A DNA stretch of 64,000 nt from Megamonas hypermegale_A (lineage in GTDB: Bacteria > Bacillota > Negativicutes > Selenomonadales > Selenomonadaceae): NCBI RefSeq assembly GCF_030371585.1, contig NZ_JAUDCE010000004.1; one strand, given 5' to 3'. A program made the position numbers and the translations under genes. Below, one piece after another: positions 34,156-42,787 of the stretch. The notes under the pieces were generated by a model. The model was not told the DNA's origin, did not search any database, and saw only the letters and a program-made list of their open reading frames with translations. Numbering within the stretch: position 1 is the first letter of the stretch; each line of letters begins with the position of its first letter.

Positions 34156-35361
34156 TTAATACACATACTGTGCTAAAGCCGGATTTGTTTCTTCCGTTAT
34201 ATCCGCATTATCATCACTTTCCGTGTATGCGTATATATCGTTCACATCATCACTGTCTTTATCCGTCTGTACTTCAGCCGGTTCGTCGGTAACCGTTTTA
34301 TCCGTATCTGTTTTGGCAGCTGTATTATCATTTTCTGCTGTATCTGCCGTTTCATCAACCAGTTCGGAAACTGTTTCAGCTTTGTTTTCTGCACCATTGT
34401 CGAATGAAATATTTTTCGCTCTTTCAGCAACGGCTTTATCAAGCGCAGCCAGATTGCTGTTCGTTTCTCTGTTTTGTCTAATGCGCTCCGTTATCTTGGC
34501 CAGATTTTCATTAACCGGTCTTGCCGGTCTATCGCGCAGCTCGCTCGGGTCGTAAAAACTGAAGCCGAATTCCAGCCATACCTGTGCATCATCCCAGCGG
34601 TAGTCGTCATTATAGAATACAGCAATCATCGTTTTTAATCCGCGCGTTGCCGATGCTACAAGGCAGTCGCCCGCCGCATTGGTGAAGCCTGTCTTTATGC
34701 CGTTGGCGCCCGGGAAACCGCTTTTGAGAAAACGGTTTGTCGTCGTTACGTATTTTGTATGGCCGTCCATGTACTTCATATTGTAGGTGGTCCTGCCGAC
34801 CATTTCTCGAAACAGCGGATTTTTCATGGCATAGGCGGCAATTATCGCCATATCATGGGCTGTTGTGTAATGTCCCTGCGCCGTCAGTCCGTGCGGATTG
34901 ACAAAATGCGTATTGTACGCTCCGAGTTCCCGCGCTTTTTCATTCATGAGCCGGGCAAATTCCGGTACAGAGCCTGCCACCGTTTCCGCTACGGCTACGG
35001 CAGCATCATTGCCGGAAACGAGCAGCATTCCGGCCAATGCCTCCCGCAGTGTAATCCGGTCGCCCATTCTAAGACCGAGCGAAGATGGCTCCGTATTTAC
35101 GGCGTATGAGGAAATGACGAGCGGTTCGTCCAATTTGCCGCTTTCCAGCGCAATTATCGCCGTCATAATTTTCGTCGTGCTGGCAGGGTGCATGATTTTA
35201 TTTTCATCTTTGCCGTATAAAACGGCGTTATCTTCGGCATCAATCAGACAGGCGCTTTCTGCACTCGTATCCGGGTTCGGCAGAGTTTGAGCCGCCGCTG
35301 CCGTGCTGAAAATCAGCATCAAACCCAACAGCAGCACACCGATTTTTTTCTTAAAATACAT
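34156..35361 (-). CDS. dacF: D-alanyl-D-alanine carboxypeptidase (DacF-type, S11)
   Basis: A low-molecular-weight penicillin-binding protein that trims the terminal D-Ala of peptidoglycan stems in the periplasm. The 401-residue protein has a signal peptide (about 1-24) and active-site motifs STTK (Ser61, Lys64), SGN in LLVSGNDAAVA, and KTG in GIKTGFT. Unusually, the last ~110 residues are an acidic Asp/Glu/Thr-rich, probably disordered tail, in place of the PBP5-type C-terminal domain and amphipathic anchor, so membrane attachment is uncertain. Single gene between two repeats. Confidence 0.92.
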   Translation of the reverse strand: MYFKKKIGVLLLGLMLIFSTAAAAQTLPNPDTSAESACLIDAEDNAVLYGKDENKIMHPASTTKIMTAIIALESGKLDEPLVISSYAVNTEPSSLGLRMGDRITLREALAGMLLVSGNDAAVAVAETVAGSVPEFARLMNEKARELGAYNTHFVNPHGLTAQGHYTTAHDMAIIAAYAMKNPLFREMVGRTTYNMKYMDGHTKYVTTTNRFLKSGFPGANGIKTGFTNAAGDCLVASATRGLKTMIAVFYNDDYRWDDAQVWLEFGFSFYDPSELRDRPARPVNENLAKITERIRQNRETNSNLAALDKAVAERAKNISFDNGAENKAETVSELVDETADTAENDNTAAKTDTDKTVTDEPAEVQTDKDSDDVNDIYAYTESDDNADITEETNPALAQYVY

Positions 35362-35402
35362 TAATATGTCGCTTCTTTCTTTCGATTGTCTTTATCATAG
35401 CT

Positions 35403-35526
35403 ATCGTGCTAGTTGATTTCTAAAGCAGTATAATACTTTATATTTAGTGAGGTTAAGTTCCAACATCGAACGAATATAAAGTATTATACTGCTGGCTACA
35501 AACTCGCTGTCTTACTAGCATAATAG
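35403..35526. repeat. ~125-bp palindromic repeat, full copy
   Basis: The inner perfect 20-bp arms are GCAGTATAATACTTTATATT and AATATAAAGTATTATACTGC around a loop with GTGAGGTTAAG and CATCGAACG. Outer ends are CGTGCTAGTTGA and TTACTAGCATAATAG. It fills the metA-dacF gap. Confidence 0.85.
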
Positions 35527-35533
35527 GTTTATG

Positions 35534-36463
35534 TTATTTTCGCGGTTCTTTTTTCAGATTATCAATATCGTACGGCGTTTCCTGATATACGTAGTAGTTA
35601 AGCCAGTTGGAAAACAACAGGTTCGCTACGCTGCGCCAGCGCACTATCGGTTCTTTCGTCGGGTCGTCATCAGGATAGTAGTTTATCGGAATGTGCATAT
35701 CCATGCCCGCCTTAATATCACGGTCGTATTCGCCTTTGAGGCTGTACGGGTCATATTCGGCATGACCAGTAATGAAAAACTCATTGTCTTTCAGGTTGGC
35801 TATGATGTACACACCGGCGTCGCCTTCCGCCATAATCGTCAAATCATCTACTTTTTCGATTTCTTCGCGCTTAATGCCGATATGACGGGAATGCGGCACA
35901 TAAAATTCATCGTCAAAGCCGCGGAACAGTTTTTCATGTTTAACATTCAGATGATGTTTAAATACGCCGAATACTTTCTTGCGTTCATAATATTTCTTTA
36001 TGCCGTAATGATGGTAAAGACCGGCAAACGCCCCCCAGCAGATATGAAACGTCGACCATACGTGGCTGCGGCTCCAGTCCATAATTTCGCAGACTTCTTT
36101 CCAGTAAGCCACGTCCTCGTATTCCATGCGTTCCACCGGTGCTCCTGTAATGATGAAACCGTCGTAAAATTTGTCCTTTACGTCCTCAAATGTTCCGTAA
36201 AACTGGGACAGATACTGAATTGACGTATGTTTCGGCAAATATGATTCTGTATAAATGAAATCCACTTCAATCTGAAGCGGCGTATTACCTAAAAGCCTTA
36301 AAAGCTGTGTTTCCGTAACGGTTTTGTTCGGCATCAAATTCAAAATCAGAATTTTAAGCGGACGGATATCCTGTCGGTACGCCCGTTCCGTATCCATTAC
36401 GAAAATATTTTCACTCTCTAAAATCTGCGCAGCCGGTAAACTGCTGGGAATTTTTATCGGCAT
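35534..36463 (-). CDS. metA: Homoserine O-acyltransferase MetA, predicted acetyl-CoA specific
   Basis: The first committed step of methionine synthesis: acylation of homoserine. The 309-residue protein starts MPIKIPSSLPA and has the nucleophile Cys142 in STFHICWGAFAG, plus VPHSRH and GHAEYD. Residue 111 is glutamate (GAPVERMEYED). In characterised MetA proteins Glu111 goes with acetyl-CoA and Gly111 with succinyl-CoA, so the product is likely O-acetylhomoserine despite the succinyltransferase family name. It is a single gene; a hairpin (36491-36517) lies in its leader and no SAM riboswitch was recognised. Confidence 0.93.
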   Translation of the reverse strand: MPIKIPSSLPAAQILESENIFVMDTERAYRQDIRPLKILILNLMPNKTVTETQLLRLLGNTPLQIEVDFIYTESYLPKHTSIQYLSQFYGTFEDVKDKFYDGFIITGAPVERMEYEDVAYWKEVCEIMDWSRSHVWSTFHICWGAFAGLYHHYGIKKYYERKKVFGVFKHHLNVKHEKLFRGFDDEFYVPHSRHIGIKREEIEKVDDLTIMAEGDAGVYIIANLKDNEFFITGHAEYDPYSLKGEYDRDIKAGMDMHIPINYYPDDDPTKEPIVRWRSVANLLFSNWLNYYVYQETPYDIDNLKKEPRK

Positions 36464-36490
36464 AATATCAACCCTTTCCTTTTTACACTA

Positions 36491-36517
36491 AAGCTCCCTT
36501 ACAGTATAAGGGAGCTT
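36491..36517. other. Perfect hairpin in the metA/tex divergent region
   Basis: AAGCTCCCTTA pairs perfectly with TAAGGGAGCTT around five bases. It lies in the probable metA leader but lacks a good T-run on either strand, so it may be a leader structure rather than a terminator. Confidence 0.5.
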
Positions 36518-36613
36518 GTTTTCAATTCTATCACAGGCACTTTTTCGCGTCAATGTGCTAATCTTCCTAGCAATGTGGTATAATTATGATACTTTCAGGA
36601 AAGGATTTTTATT

Positions 36614-38800
36614 ATGTTGGAACAAAATATCATACCGCAGCTTGCCCGTCTGCTGCAGCTGAAAAACGCACAGATTGAAGCTGCCGTTAAGTTGTTAGAT
36701 GAAGGAAACACCATTCCTTTTATCGCCCGCTACCGCAAGGAAGCGACCGGCGCCATGAAAGACGAACAGCTGCGCGAACTGGCGGAAAAGCTCACGTATC
36801 TGCGCAATCTGATTAAACGCCAGAATGAAATAAAAAACAGCATTGAAGAGCAGGGGAAAATGACTGCCGAGCTCTCCCTTGCCATAGATAATGTGCAGAA
36901 ACTGCAGGATTTGGAAGATATCTACCTGCCGTTCAAGCAGAAAAAACGCACCCGCGCCATGATTGCCAAGGAAAAAGGGCTTGAAGGCCTCGCTCAGCTC
37001 ATCTGGGAGCAGAAAATGACAACAGGCGATATTGCCGCTTTGGCGCAGGATTATTTAAATGAAAATGTCGCCACTGTTGATGAAGCTCTCGCCGGTGCCA
37101 ATGACATCATCGCCGAAGCGATTTCCGACAGAGCCGACATCCGCGCCGCTTTGCGCCAGTGTATCTGGCAGTCCGGTAAGCTTTCTGTATCGTATGACGG
37201 CGAAAAAGACGCAGACGGCGTATTTTCCATGTATGCCGACTACAGCGAACCGGTACGCACGCTTCCGTCGCACCGCATACTGGCGATAAACCGCGGCGAA
37301 AAAAAGGATATTTTAAAAGTAAAACTCATGACGGACACAGATAAAGACGTTCAGACCGTATGCAAATTCATCATCTCCGCTCCGTCCATTTTCCATGATT
37401 TTCTCCGCGAAGCCGCTGCTGATGCCTACAAAAGACTTATTCTGCCTGCACTGGAACGCGAAATCCGCAATCAGCTGACGGAAAACGCGGAAAAACAGGC
37501 GATAAGCGTCTTTGCCTCCAATTTAAAGCAACTGCTGCTCCAGGCTCCGCTTGCCGGTCATACTGTAATGGGGCTGGACCCGGGTTACCGCACCGGCTGC
37601 AAAATGGCCATCGTCGATGCTACAGGGCAGGTTCTGCACCACGGCGTCTTATACATCACCATGAGCGACGAAGCCCGCAAAAAATCCGCCGCCAACTTTT
37701 TAAACTGGCTGAAACAGTACCATGTCGACCTTATTTCCATCGGCAACGGCACCGCCTCTTACGAAACGGAGGAATTCGTCGCCGGTTTAATTCATGAACA
37801 CAATCTGCCTGTTCATTATCTGATTACGAACGAAGCCGGTGCATCCGTATATTCCGCCTCAAAACTTGCTATTGAAGAGCTGCCCGATTTCGACGTTACT
37901 ATCCGCGGCGCCGTATCCATTGCCCGCCGCATACAGGACCCTCTGGCGGAACTTGTCAAAATCGAGCCGAAAGCTATCGGCGTCGGTCAGTATCAGCACG
38001 ATGTCAATCAGAAAGAACTGGCTCAGACACTTGACGCTGTGATTGAAACAGCCGTAAATCATGTCGGCGTGGAACTAAATACGGCCTCCGCCGCTTTATT
38101 AAAACATATCGCCGGTATCAATGCCGCCGTTGCCAAAAACATTATCAAATACCGCGAGGAACACGGCTCTTTCACCAACCGCAAAGAGCTGCTCAAAGTC
38201 TCCCGTCTAGGGCCGAATACCTTTACGCAGTGCGCCGGTTTCCTGCGTATCAATAATGCCGAGCTGGCACTGGATAATACGCCCGTTCATCCGGAATCAT
38301 ATGCATTAGCGGAAAAAATTCTGCAAAAACTCGATTTCTCGCTTGCCGATTTAAACGACAAAAAACAGCTGGAATTATTAAAAGCAAAAATACAGCTGCT
38401 CGATATCGCAAAGCTATCTGCCGACTTAAATGCCGGTGTGCCGACCGTTACTGATATTCTGTCCGCTCTCACCAAACCGGGCCGCGACCCGCGCGAAGAC
38501 CTGCCGGCGCCACTCACCCGTCAGAATATCGTAAAACTGGAGGATATAAAACCGGGAAGTATCATGCGCGGCACAGTGCGCAATATTACCGATTTCGGCG
38601 TATTCGTCGATATCGGCATTAAAACGGCCGGTTTCATCCATATTTCCGAACTCAGCCGCCGCTTTATCAAACATCCGCTCGACGTCGTATCCGTCGGCGA
38701 CATCATAAAAGTAATCGTCATAAACGTCGACCCGAAACGCTCCCGTATCGGGCTCAGCCTAAAACAAGTACCGAAGGAGGAAACTCATGTCCCTGCTTAA
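36614..38800 (+). CDS. tex: Tex family RNA-binding protein
   Basis: A 728-residue cytoplasmic nucleic-acid-binding protein. The N-terminal helical Tex region is followed by a YqgF/RNase H-like domain (about 320-450, VMGLDPGYRTGCK), helix-hairpin-helix motifs (about 490-560, AKNIIKYREEHG) and a C-terminal S1 domain (about 645-715, GSIMRGTVRNITDFGVFVDIG). The length is a little below enterobacterial Tex. Tex affects transcription and stress tolerance by unclear means. It overlaps the next gene by 14 bases. Confidence 0.93.
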   Translation: MLEQNIIPQLARLLQLKNAQIEAAVKLLDEGNTIPFIARYRKEATGAMKDEQLRELAEKLTYLRNLIKRQNEIKNSIEEQGKMTAELSLAIDNVQKLQDLEDIYLPFKQKKRTRAMIAKEKGLEGLAQLIWEQKMTTGDIAALAQDYLNENVATVDEALAGANDIIAEAISDRADIRAALRQCIWQSGKLSVSYDGEKDADGVFSMYADYSEPVRTLPSHRILAINRGEKKDILKVKLMTDTDKDVQTVCKFIISAPSIFHDFLREAAADAYKRLILPALEREIRNQLTENAEKQAISVFASNLKQLLLQAPLAGHTVMGLDPGYRTGCKMAIVDATGQVLHHGVLYITMSDEARKKSAANFLNWLKQYHVDLISIGNGTASYETEEFVAGLIHEHNLPVHYLITNEAGASVYSASKLAIEELPDFDVTIRGAVSIARRIQDPLAELVKIEPKAIGVGQYQHDVNQKELAQTLDAVIETAVNHVGVELNTASAALLKHIAGINAAVAKNIIKYREEHGSFTNRKELLKVSRLGPNTFTQCAGFLRINNAELALDNTPVHPESYALAEKILQKLDFSLADLNDKKQLELLKAKIQLLDIAKLSADLNAGVPTVTDILSALTKPGRDPREDLPAPLTRQNIVKLEDIKPGSIMRGTVRNITDFGVFVDIGIKTAGFIHISELSRRFIKHPLDVVSVGDIIKVIVINVDPKRSRIGLSLKQVPKEETHVPA

Positions 38801-40709
38801 TCAGACCATCAGAAAAATCCTGCCGCCCGACCAGCGCGCCATAAAATTCGTCAGACACAAACTGGCTCAAACCATGACCAATCCCGACGGGCTGGGAGAG
38901 CTGCAAAATATTCTTCTGCGCTATGTCGGCATCACAGGGCAGATAAATCCCGAAATCCCGAAAAAATTCACCATAATCGCCTGCGCCGACCACGGCGTAG
39001 CGGAAATGAACGTCAGTGCATATCCGCAGGAAACAACAGCGCATATGACGCGCAACTATCTCGTTTCCAAAGGAGCCGTTGCCAATGCCATGTCCAATTT
39101 CTGCGGCTCCGACATGATTGTCGTCGATATGGGCATAAAAGCTCCAGTTGATGATATTCCCGGTCTTTTAAACCGTAAAATCGCTCCCGGCACCAATAAC
39201 TGCGCCAAAGGCCCTGCCATGACGCGCGAACAGGCGATTGAAGCCATTGAAACGGGCATACGGCTCGTCAATCATTACGCTGCTCAGGGCTACTGCTGCT
39301 TTTTGCCCGGCGAAATGGGCATAGCCAATACGACGGCCAGTGCCTCTATCGTAGCCTGTCTCTGCAACTTAACACCGAAACAGGCTACCGGCCGCGGCAC
39401 CAATATTTCCGATGAACGCCTCGCCATCAAGATAGATGTAGTGCGCCAGGCTTTAAAAGTCAATAATCCCGACCCGACAGACGGTATCGACGTCATGAGC
39501 AAAGTCGGCGGCTTTGAGCTTGCCTGCATAACGGGCATCATTTTAGGCGCGGCTGCCAACCGCTGTTTCGTCGTACTCGACGGTTTCAACACCGGCTCGG
39601 CTGCTCTGGTAGCGCAGGCAATCTGTCCGCAGATAACCGACTACCTGATGGCATCCCACCTTGCCGCCGAACCGGCACATAACGCCATACTGCAAAAACT
39701 CAATCTCGCTCCGTACATGGATTTGAAATTCCGTCTCGGCGAAGCCACCGGCTCCTCCATTGCTGTCAATATTCTCGATTGCGCCATAAACGCCTACCAT
39801 TCCGTCTATCAAGCGGCCCTTGCTGAAAAGGACAAACTGATTAAACCGAATATCCCGGAAGCCGATTTCGATACGAAACTGGCACTGTTGAAACAGGTGC
39901 GCAATATGACTGTGCCGGATGACAAAATGCGGACAAAATGCCGCCAGCGCATTGACAATCTCACCAAACCGATTTACAGTCTGGGCAAATTAGAGGAAAT
40001 TGCCGAAAATATCGCCGGTATCACCCGACAGGAAAAACCGACGAAAGTCCGCAAAAAAATTCTCGTCATAACGCCGGAGGAAAGCTGCAGCGTCGTCCAG
40101 CACCGTCTGACTCAGTCGTTTGCTCTGCATGCCGAAGCCGGCTACCACTTTACCGCCATTCCCCAAACGGCGCTGCGGCCGCAGACACTTTCCTTCAGCC
40201 TGTTGCAGGGCATCTGCTACGGCTCCAAACTGAAAAACGTTGATGTACTCGGTATCGCCTGCTGCGAAAATCATCCGAAGGAAATCTGCGGCACATTCGG
40301 TCTCAGCATTCAGCAGCAGCTCTGCCAGCCGAATAATGCCCTGCGCTACGGCAAACGCAAATTTCTCTCGCTTGAACCGACGCCGTATCTGTGCCAGATA
40401 GCATTTATGGCGGGAGTCGCTATCGGCGCCGCCGGCAAGGGAATTCTCGTTCTGTCCGACGATATTCCGTCCGTCATCGCGCTCCGCTATGCTCTGCTTT
40501 TAGCACCTGCCATCAATCCGTATCTGATGTTCGTCTGCCCTGATTATCTCGATTTGCACATTACGACCGGCGGCGGATGTATCTGTGCTCTCGGCATGAA
40601 ACTGATTGACGCTTCACTGCAAATGCTCAAGGATATGAAGACTTTTGCCGAAGCCGACGTCGCCATTGCCAACGACGGACCGGGAGCTAAAATCCAAACG
40701 AAAGCATAA
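38787..40709 (+). CDS. cobT: Tandem CobT-domain protein; candidate fused ArsA-ArsB lower-ligand phosphoribosyltransferase
   Basis: The 640-residue protein contains two CobT-type domains. The first (about 5-340) is complete: Glu176 in GEMGIANTT and Glu319 in LGEATG align with the catalytic Glu174 and Glu317 of Salmonella CobT. The second (about 385-625) opens with RQRIDNLTKPIYSLGKLEEI, a clear CobT N-terminus. It lacks both glutamate motifs and ends with the CobT-like ASLQMLKDMKTFAEADVA. CobT activates the lower base of cobamides with nicotinate mononucleotide. In Sporomusa and Veillonella two adjacent CobT homologues, ArsA and ArsB, work together on phenolic bases. A fusion of that pair is the simplest reading, but inference. 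It starts inside tex with GAAGGAGG upstream; parS follows two bases after its stop codon. Confidence 0.8.
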   Translation: MSLLNQTIRKILPPDQRAIKFVRHKLAQTMTNPDGLGELQNILLRYVGITGQINPEIPKKFTIIACADHGVAEMNVSAYPQETTAHMTRNYLVSKGAVANAMSNFCGSDMIVVDMGIKAPVDDIPGLLNRKIAPGTNNCAKGPAMTREQAIEAIETGIRLVNHYAAQGYCCFLPGEMGIANTTASASIVACLCNLTPKQATGRGTNISDERLAIKIDVVRQALKVNNPDPTDGIDVMSKVGGFELACITGIILGAAANRCFVVLDGFNTGSAALVAQAICPQITDYLMASHLAAEPAHNAILQKLNLAPYMDLKFRLGEATGSSIAVNILDCAINAYHSVYQAALAEKDKLIKPNIPEADFDTKLALLKQVRNMTVPDDKMRTKCRQRIDNLTKPIYSLGKLEEIAENIAGITRQEKPTKVRKKILVITPEESCSVVQHRLTQSFALHAEAGYHFTAIPQTALRPQTLSFSLLQGICYGSKLKNVDVLGIACCENHPKEICGTFGLSIQQQLCQPNNALRYGKRKFLSLEPTPYLCQIAFMAGVAIGAAGKGILVLSDDIPSVIALRYALLLAPAINPYLMFVCPDYLDLHITTGGGCICALGMKLIDASLQMLKDMKTFAEADVAIANDGPGAKIQTKA

Positions 40710-40710
40710 A

Positions 40711-40726
40711 TGTTTCACGTGAAACA
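40711..40726. other. parS site (ParB binding)
   Basis: TGTTTCACGTGAAACA is a perfect 16-base palindrome equal to the conserved bacterial parS sequence. It lies directly after the tandem-CobT gene and about 23 kb from recF, in the origin-proximal zone where parS sites cluster. Confidence 0.9.
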
Positions 40727-40808
40727 TTTCTATATCTATTAAATCTATTGCTAAAAACGCTAAAATGGCTTAATATCATAGTTAACAACAAAAAAATGGG
40801 GAATAATT

Positions 40809-41690
40809 ATGACATTACGACATTTAGCTATATTTATCAGAGTCTGCGAGGAAAACGGCATCACGGCCGCCGCCAAAAAGCTCCATATGACTCAGCCTTC
40901 CGTCAGTCAGGTAATTCAGGAGCTGGAAGCGCATTATCAGACACTTCTGTTTGAACGGCTCGGCCGCCGCATCTTCATCACGGAAGCCGGCCGCCGCCTG
41001 CTCCGCTACTCGCGCAATCTGATAAATTTAAATATGCAGACCGAACAGGCTATGCGGGCTTTCAACGAAGTCTACCACCTGCGTCTCGGTGCCAGCATTA
41101 CAATCGGAAGCAGTATTTTAATAGATTTGATTAAGCATATAACGGACAGCGACCCGTCCAAAGAAATATTCTCGGAAATCCACAACACCTCCGAGCTGGA
41201 GGAAATGCTTTTAAACGACAACCTCGATTTAGCACTCGTAGAAGGAGAAATCCACTCCGAATATTTAATTACCAAACCGTTCATGAACGATGAACTCGTT
41301 TTTATTATCAGCAAAAATCATCCGCTGGCCGGCAAGACAATCACCTATGATGATTTGGCCAAATTGAAATTCTTTATCCGCGAAACGGGCAGCGGCACGC
41401 GCGAACTGTTTGAACAGGTAATGCATCAGCATAATGTCTATTATCAGACAGGCGGCATCTACAACAGCATGGAAGCCATAAAAAAAGCCGTTATCGCCGG
41501 TCTGGGCGTCTCTGTCATTTCCACCGAAGCCGTAAAGGATGATTTAGAAGACAAACTCATCACCTTTACCATGCCGGATTTGGTTTTCAAACGCCAGTTC
41601 AATATCGTTTACCATAAAAACAAATTCATTCCGCCGGAAATGCAGGAAGTCATCGACATATGCCTGAACCTCAACAAACAGTCCAAATAA
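40809..41690 (+). CDS. LysR-family transcriptional regulator
   Basis: A 293-residue regulator with the N-terminal winged helix (LRHLAIFIRVCEENGITAAA ... MTQPSVSQVIQELE, about 3-62) and a C-terminal two-lobed effector domain (about 90-290). The KPFMNDELVFIISKNHPLAG and IRETGSGTREL segments resemble CysB/CbbR-like relatives. It sits alone, downstream of parS and upstream of the Mn-riboswitch/TerC unit in the same direction. Neither target nor effector can be inferred. Confidence 0.88.
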   Translation: MTLRHLAIFIRVCEENGITAAAKKLHMTQPSVSQVIQELEAHYQTLLFERLGRRIFITEAGRRLLRYSRNLINLNMQTEQAMRAFNEVYHLRLGASITIGSSILIDLIKHITDSDPSKEIFSEIHNTSELEEMLLNDNLDLALVEGEIHSEYLITKPFMNDELVFIISKNHPLAGKTITYDDLAKLKFFIRETGSGTRELFEQVMHQHNVYYQTGGIYNSMEAIKKAVIAGLGVSVISTEAVKDDLEDKLITFTMPDLVFKRQFNIVYHKNKFIPPEMQEVIDICLNLNKQSK

Positions 41691-41708
41691 ACTTCATCAA
41701 CATTTTAT

Positions 41709-41738
41709 TTGACAAACGAATTATTCATCAGATATAAT
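41709..41738 (+). promoter_or_regulatory. Promoter of the TerC unit
   Basis: TTGACA, 18-base spacer, TATAAT; transcription would start just before the riboswitch. Confidence 0.8.
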
Positions 41739-41751
41739 CTAAACATGATAT

Positions 41752-41846
41752 TAAAAGGGAGTAACTTCCTGGAGTTATTGTCAACAATCACTGTAGCTTC
41801 GCGCTTCTGGCAATAACGTCGAATACATTTCGATAAGTGAGACTTT
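41752..41846 (+). promoter_or_regulatory. yybP-ykoY (Mn2+) riboswitch
   Basis: The leader has AAAAGGGAGTAAC at the 5' side and AAGTGAGACTTTT at the 3' side, which pair to close the element. TGTCAACAATCACTGTAGC and CTGGCAATAACGTCG form the two internal loops. This is the yybP-ykoY pattern, a manganese sensor usually found before TerC/YkoY-type genes, as here. It precedes a terminator whose 5' arm overlaps the closing helix. Confidence 0.8.
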
Positions 41847-41884
41847 TAATACACATATATTATGTGTATTAAAAGTCTTTTTTT
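41841..41884 (+). terminator. Riboswitch-controlled terminator before the TerC gene
   Basis: GACTTTTAATACACAT pairs perfectly with ATGTGTATTAAAAGTC, followed by seven T. Confidence 0.9.
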
Positions 41885-41919
41885 GCGTCCAAAACTTTCA
41901 ATCGGAAAAGGAGAAATCT

Positions 41920-42594
41920 ATGGAAATTTTATCAACTCAATTCTTATTTGCACTCGGTTCTATCATTCTGCTCGACCTCGTTTTAGCCGGCGACAACGCC
42001 GTCGTCATCGCTATGGCCTCCCGCAAACTGCCGGAAAAACTGCGCAAAAAAGCTATTTACGTCGGCACGGCGGGTGCCGTTATCATCCGCGCTCTCATGA
42101 CGCTTATTGCGACATACCTTCTGACAATCCCGTTCTTGCAGGCAATCGGCGGACTTATCCTCCTGCCAATCGCTTTCAATCTGTTAAAGCCGAACAAGCA
42201 CAGCCTCGATGAAGCCAACAAATTTGAAGCTTCCAATAATTTTGCCACAGCCATAAAAACAATCATCATCGCCGATGCCGCTATGGGTATCGATAATGTG
42301 CTGGCCATTGCCGGAGCAGCGCACGGCAATATGATACTCGTACTGACCGGTCTTGCCATCAGTATTCCGATTGTCGTATGGGGCAGCCAGATTATTTCCA
42401 ATCTCATGGACAGACTGCCGATTTTAGTTACAATCGGTTCGGCAATCCTCGCTTACACTTCCGCTACCATGATTTTGCACGACAAAATCATCGGCTCTTT
42501 CCTGCTCGATGTATCGTCCTACATGAACTATATCCTGCCGGTACTCTTTATTGCCTCCATCGTAGTCTACAGCCGCAAAGTAGCAGCCCGCTGA
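41920..42594 (+). CDS. TerC-family membrane protein, probable manganese exporter
   Basis: A 224-residue inner-membrane protein with about seven helices. The TerC hallmarks LDLVLAGDNAVVIAMA near the N-terminus and ADAAMGIDNVLAIAGAA in the middle carry the conserved Asp/Asn pairs placed within helices. Control by a yybP-ykoY riboswitch supports Mn2+ export or metal loading of exported enzymes, the roles reported for YkoY-type proteins. Its stop codon overlaps the half copy of the palindromic repeat. Confidence 0.9.
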   Translation: MEILSTQFLFALGSIILLDLVLAGDNAVVIAMASRKLPEKLRKKAIYVGTAGAVIIRALMTLIATYLLTIPFLQAIGGLILLPIAFNLLKPNKHSLDEANKFEASNNFATAIKTIIIADAAMGIDNVLAIAGAAHGNMILVLTGLAISIPIVVWGSQIISNLMDRLPILVTIGSAILAYTSATMILHDKIIGSFLLDVSSYMNYILPVLFIASIVVYSRKVAAR

Positions 42595-42646
42595 ATATAA
42601 ACTATTATACTGCGGCTACAGGCACGATATTTTACTAGCCCAACGA
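42593..42646. repeat. Right half of the ~125-bp palindromic repeat
   Basis: It starts in the TerC-gene stop codon with GAATATAAACTATTATACTGC and runs to TTTTACTAGCCCAACGA. Only the right inner arm and right end of the family are present. Confidence 0.75.
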
Positions 42647-42649
42647 ATA

Positions 42650-42689
42650 AAAGGATATCTTTTCCCATTAACGAAAAGATATCCTTTTT
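42650..42689 (+). terminator. Terminator of the TerC gene
   Basis: AAAGGATATCTTTT pairs with AAAAGATATCCTTT plus T-run. Confidence 0.85.
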
Positions 42690-42726
42690 CTGTTTGTCCG
42701 CTCAAAGGCGATTATATATTTTTTTA

Positions 42727-42755
42727 TTGCTATACATAAACGGAAATGATAAAAT
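42727..42755 (+). promoter_or_regulatory. Promoter of murA
   Basis: TTGCTA, 17-base spacer, TAAAAT. Confidence 0.5.
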
Positions 42756-42787
42756 AATAAAGATATAAGTCTTGTGGAGGATGAAAA

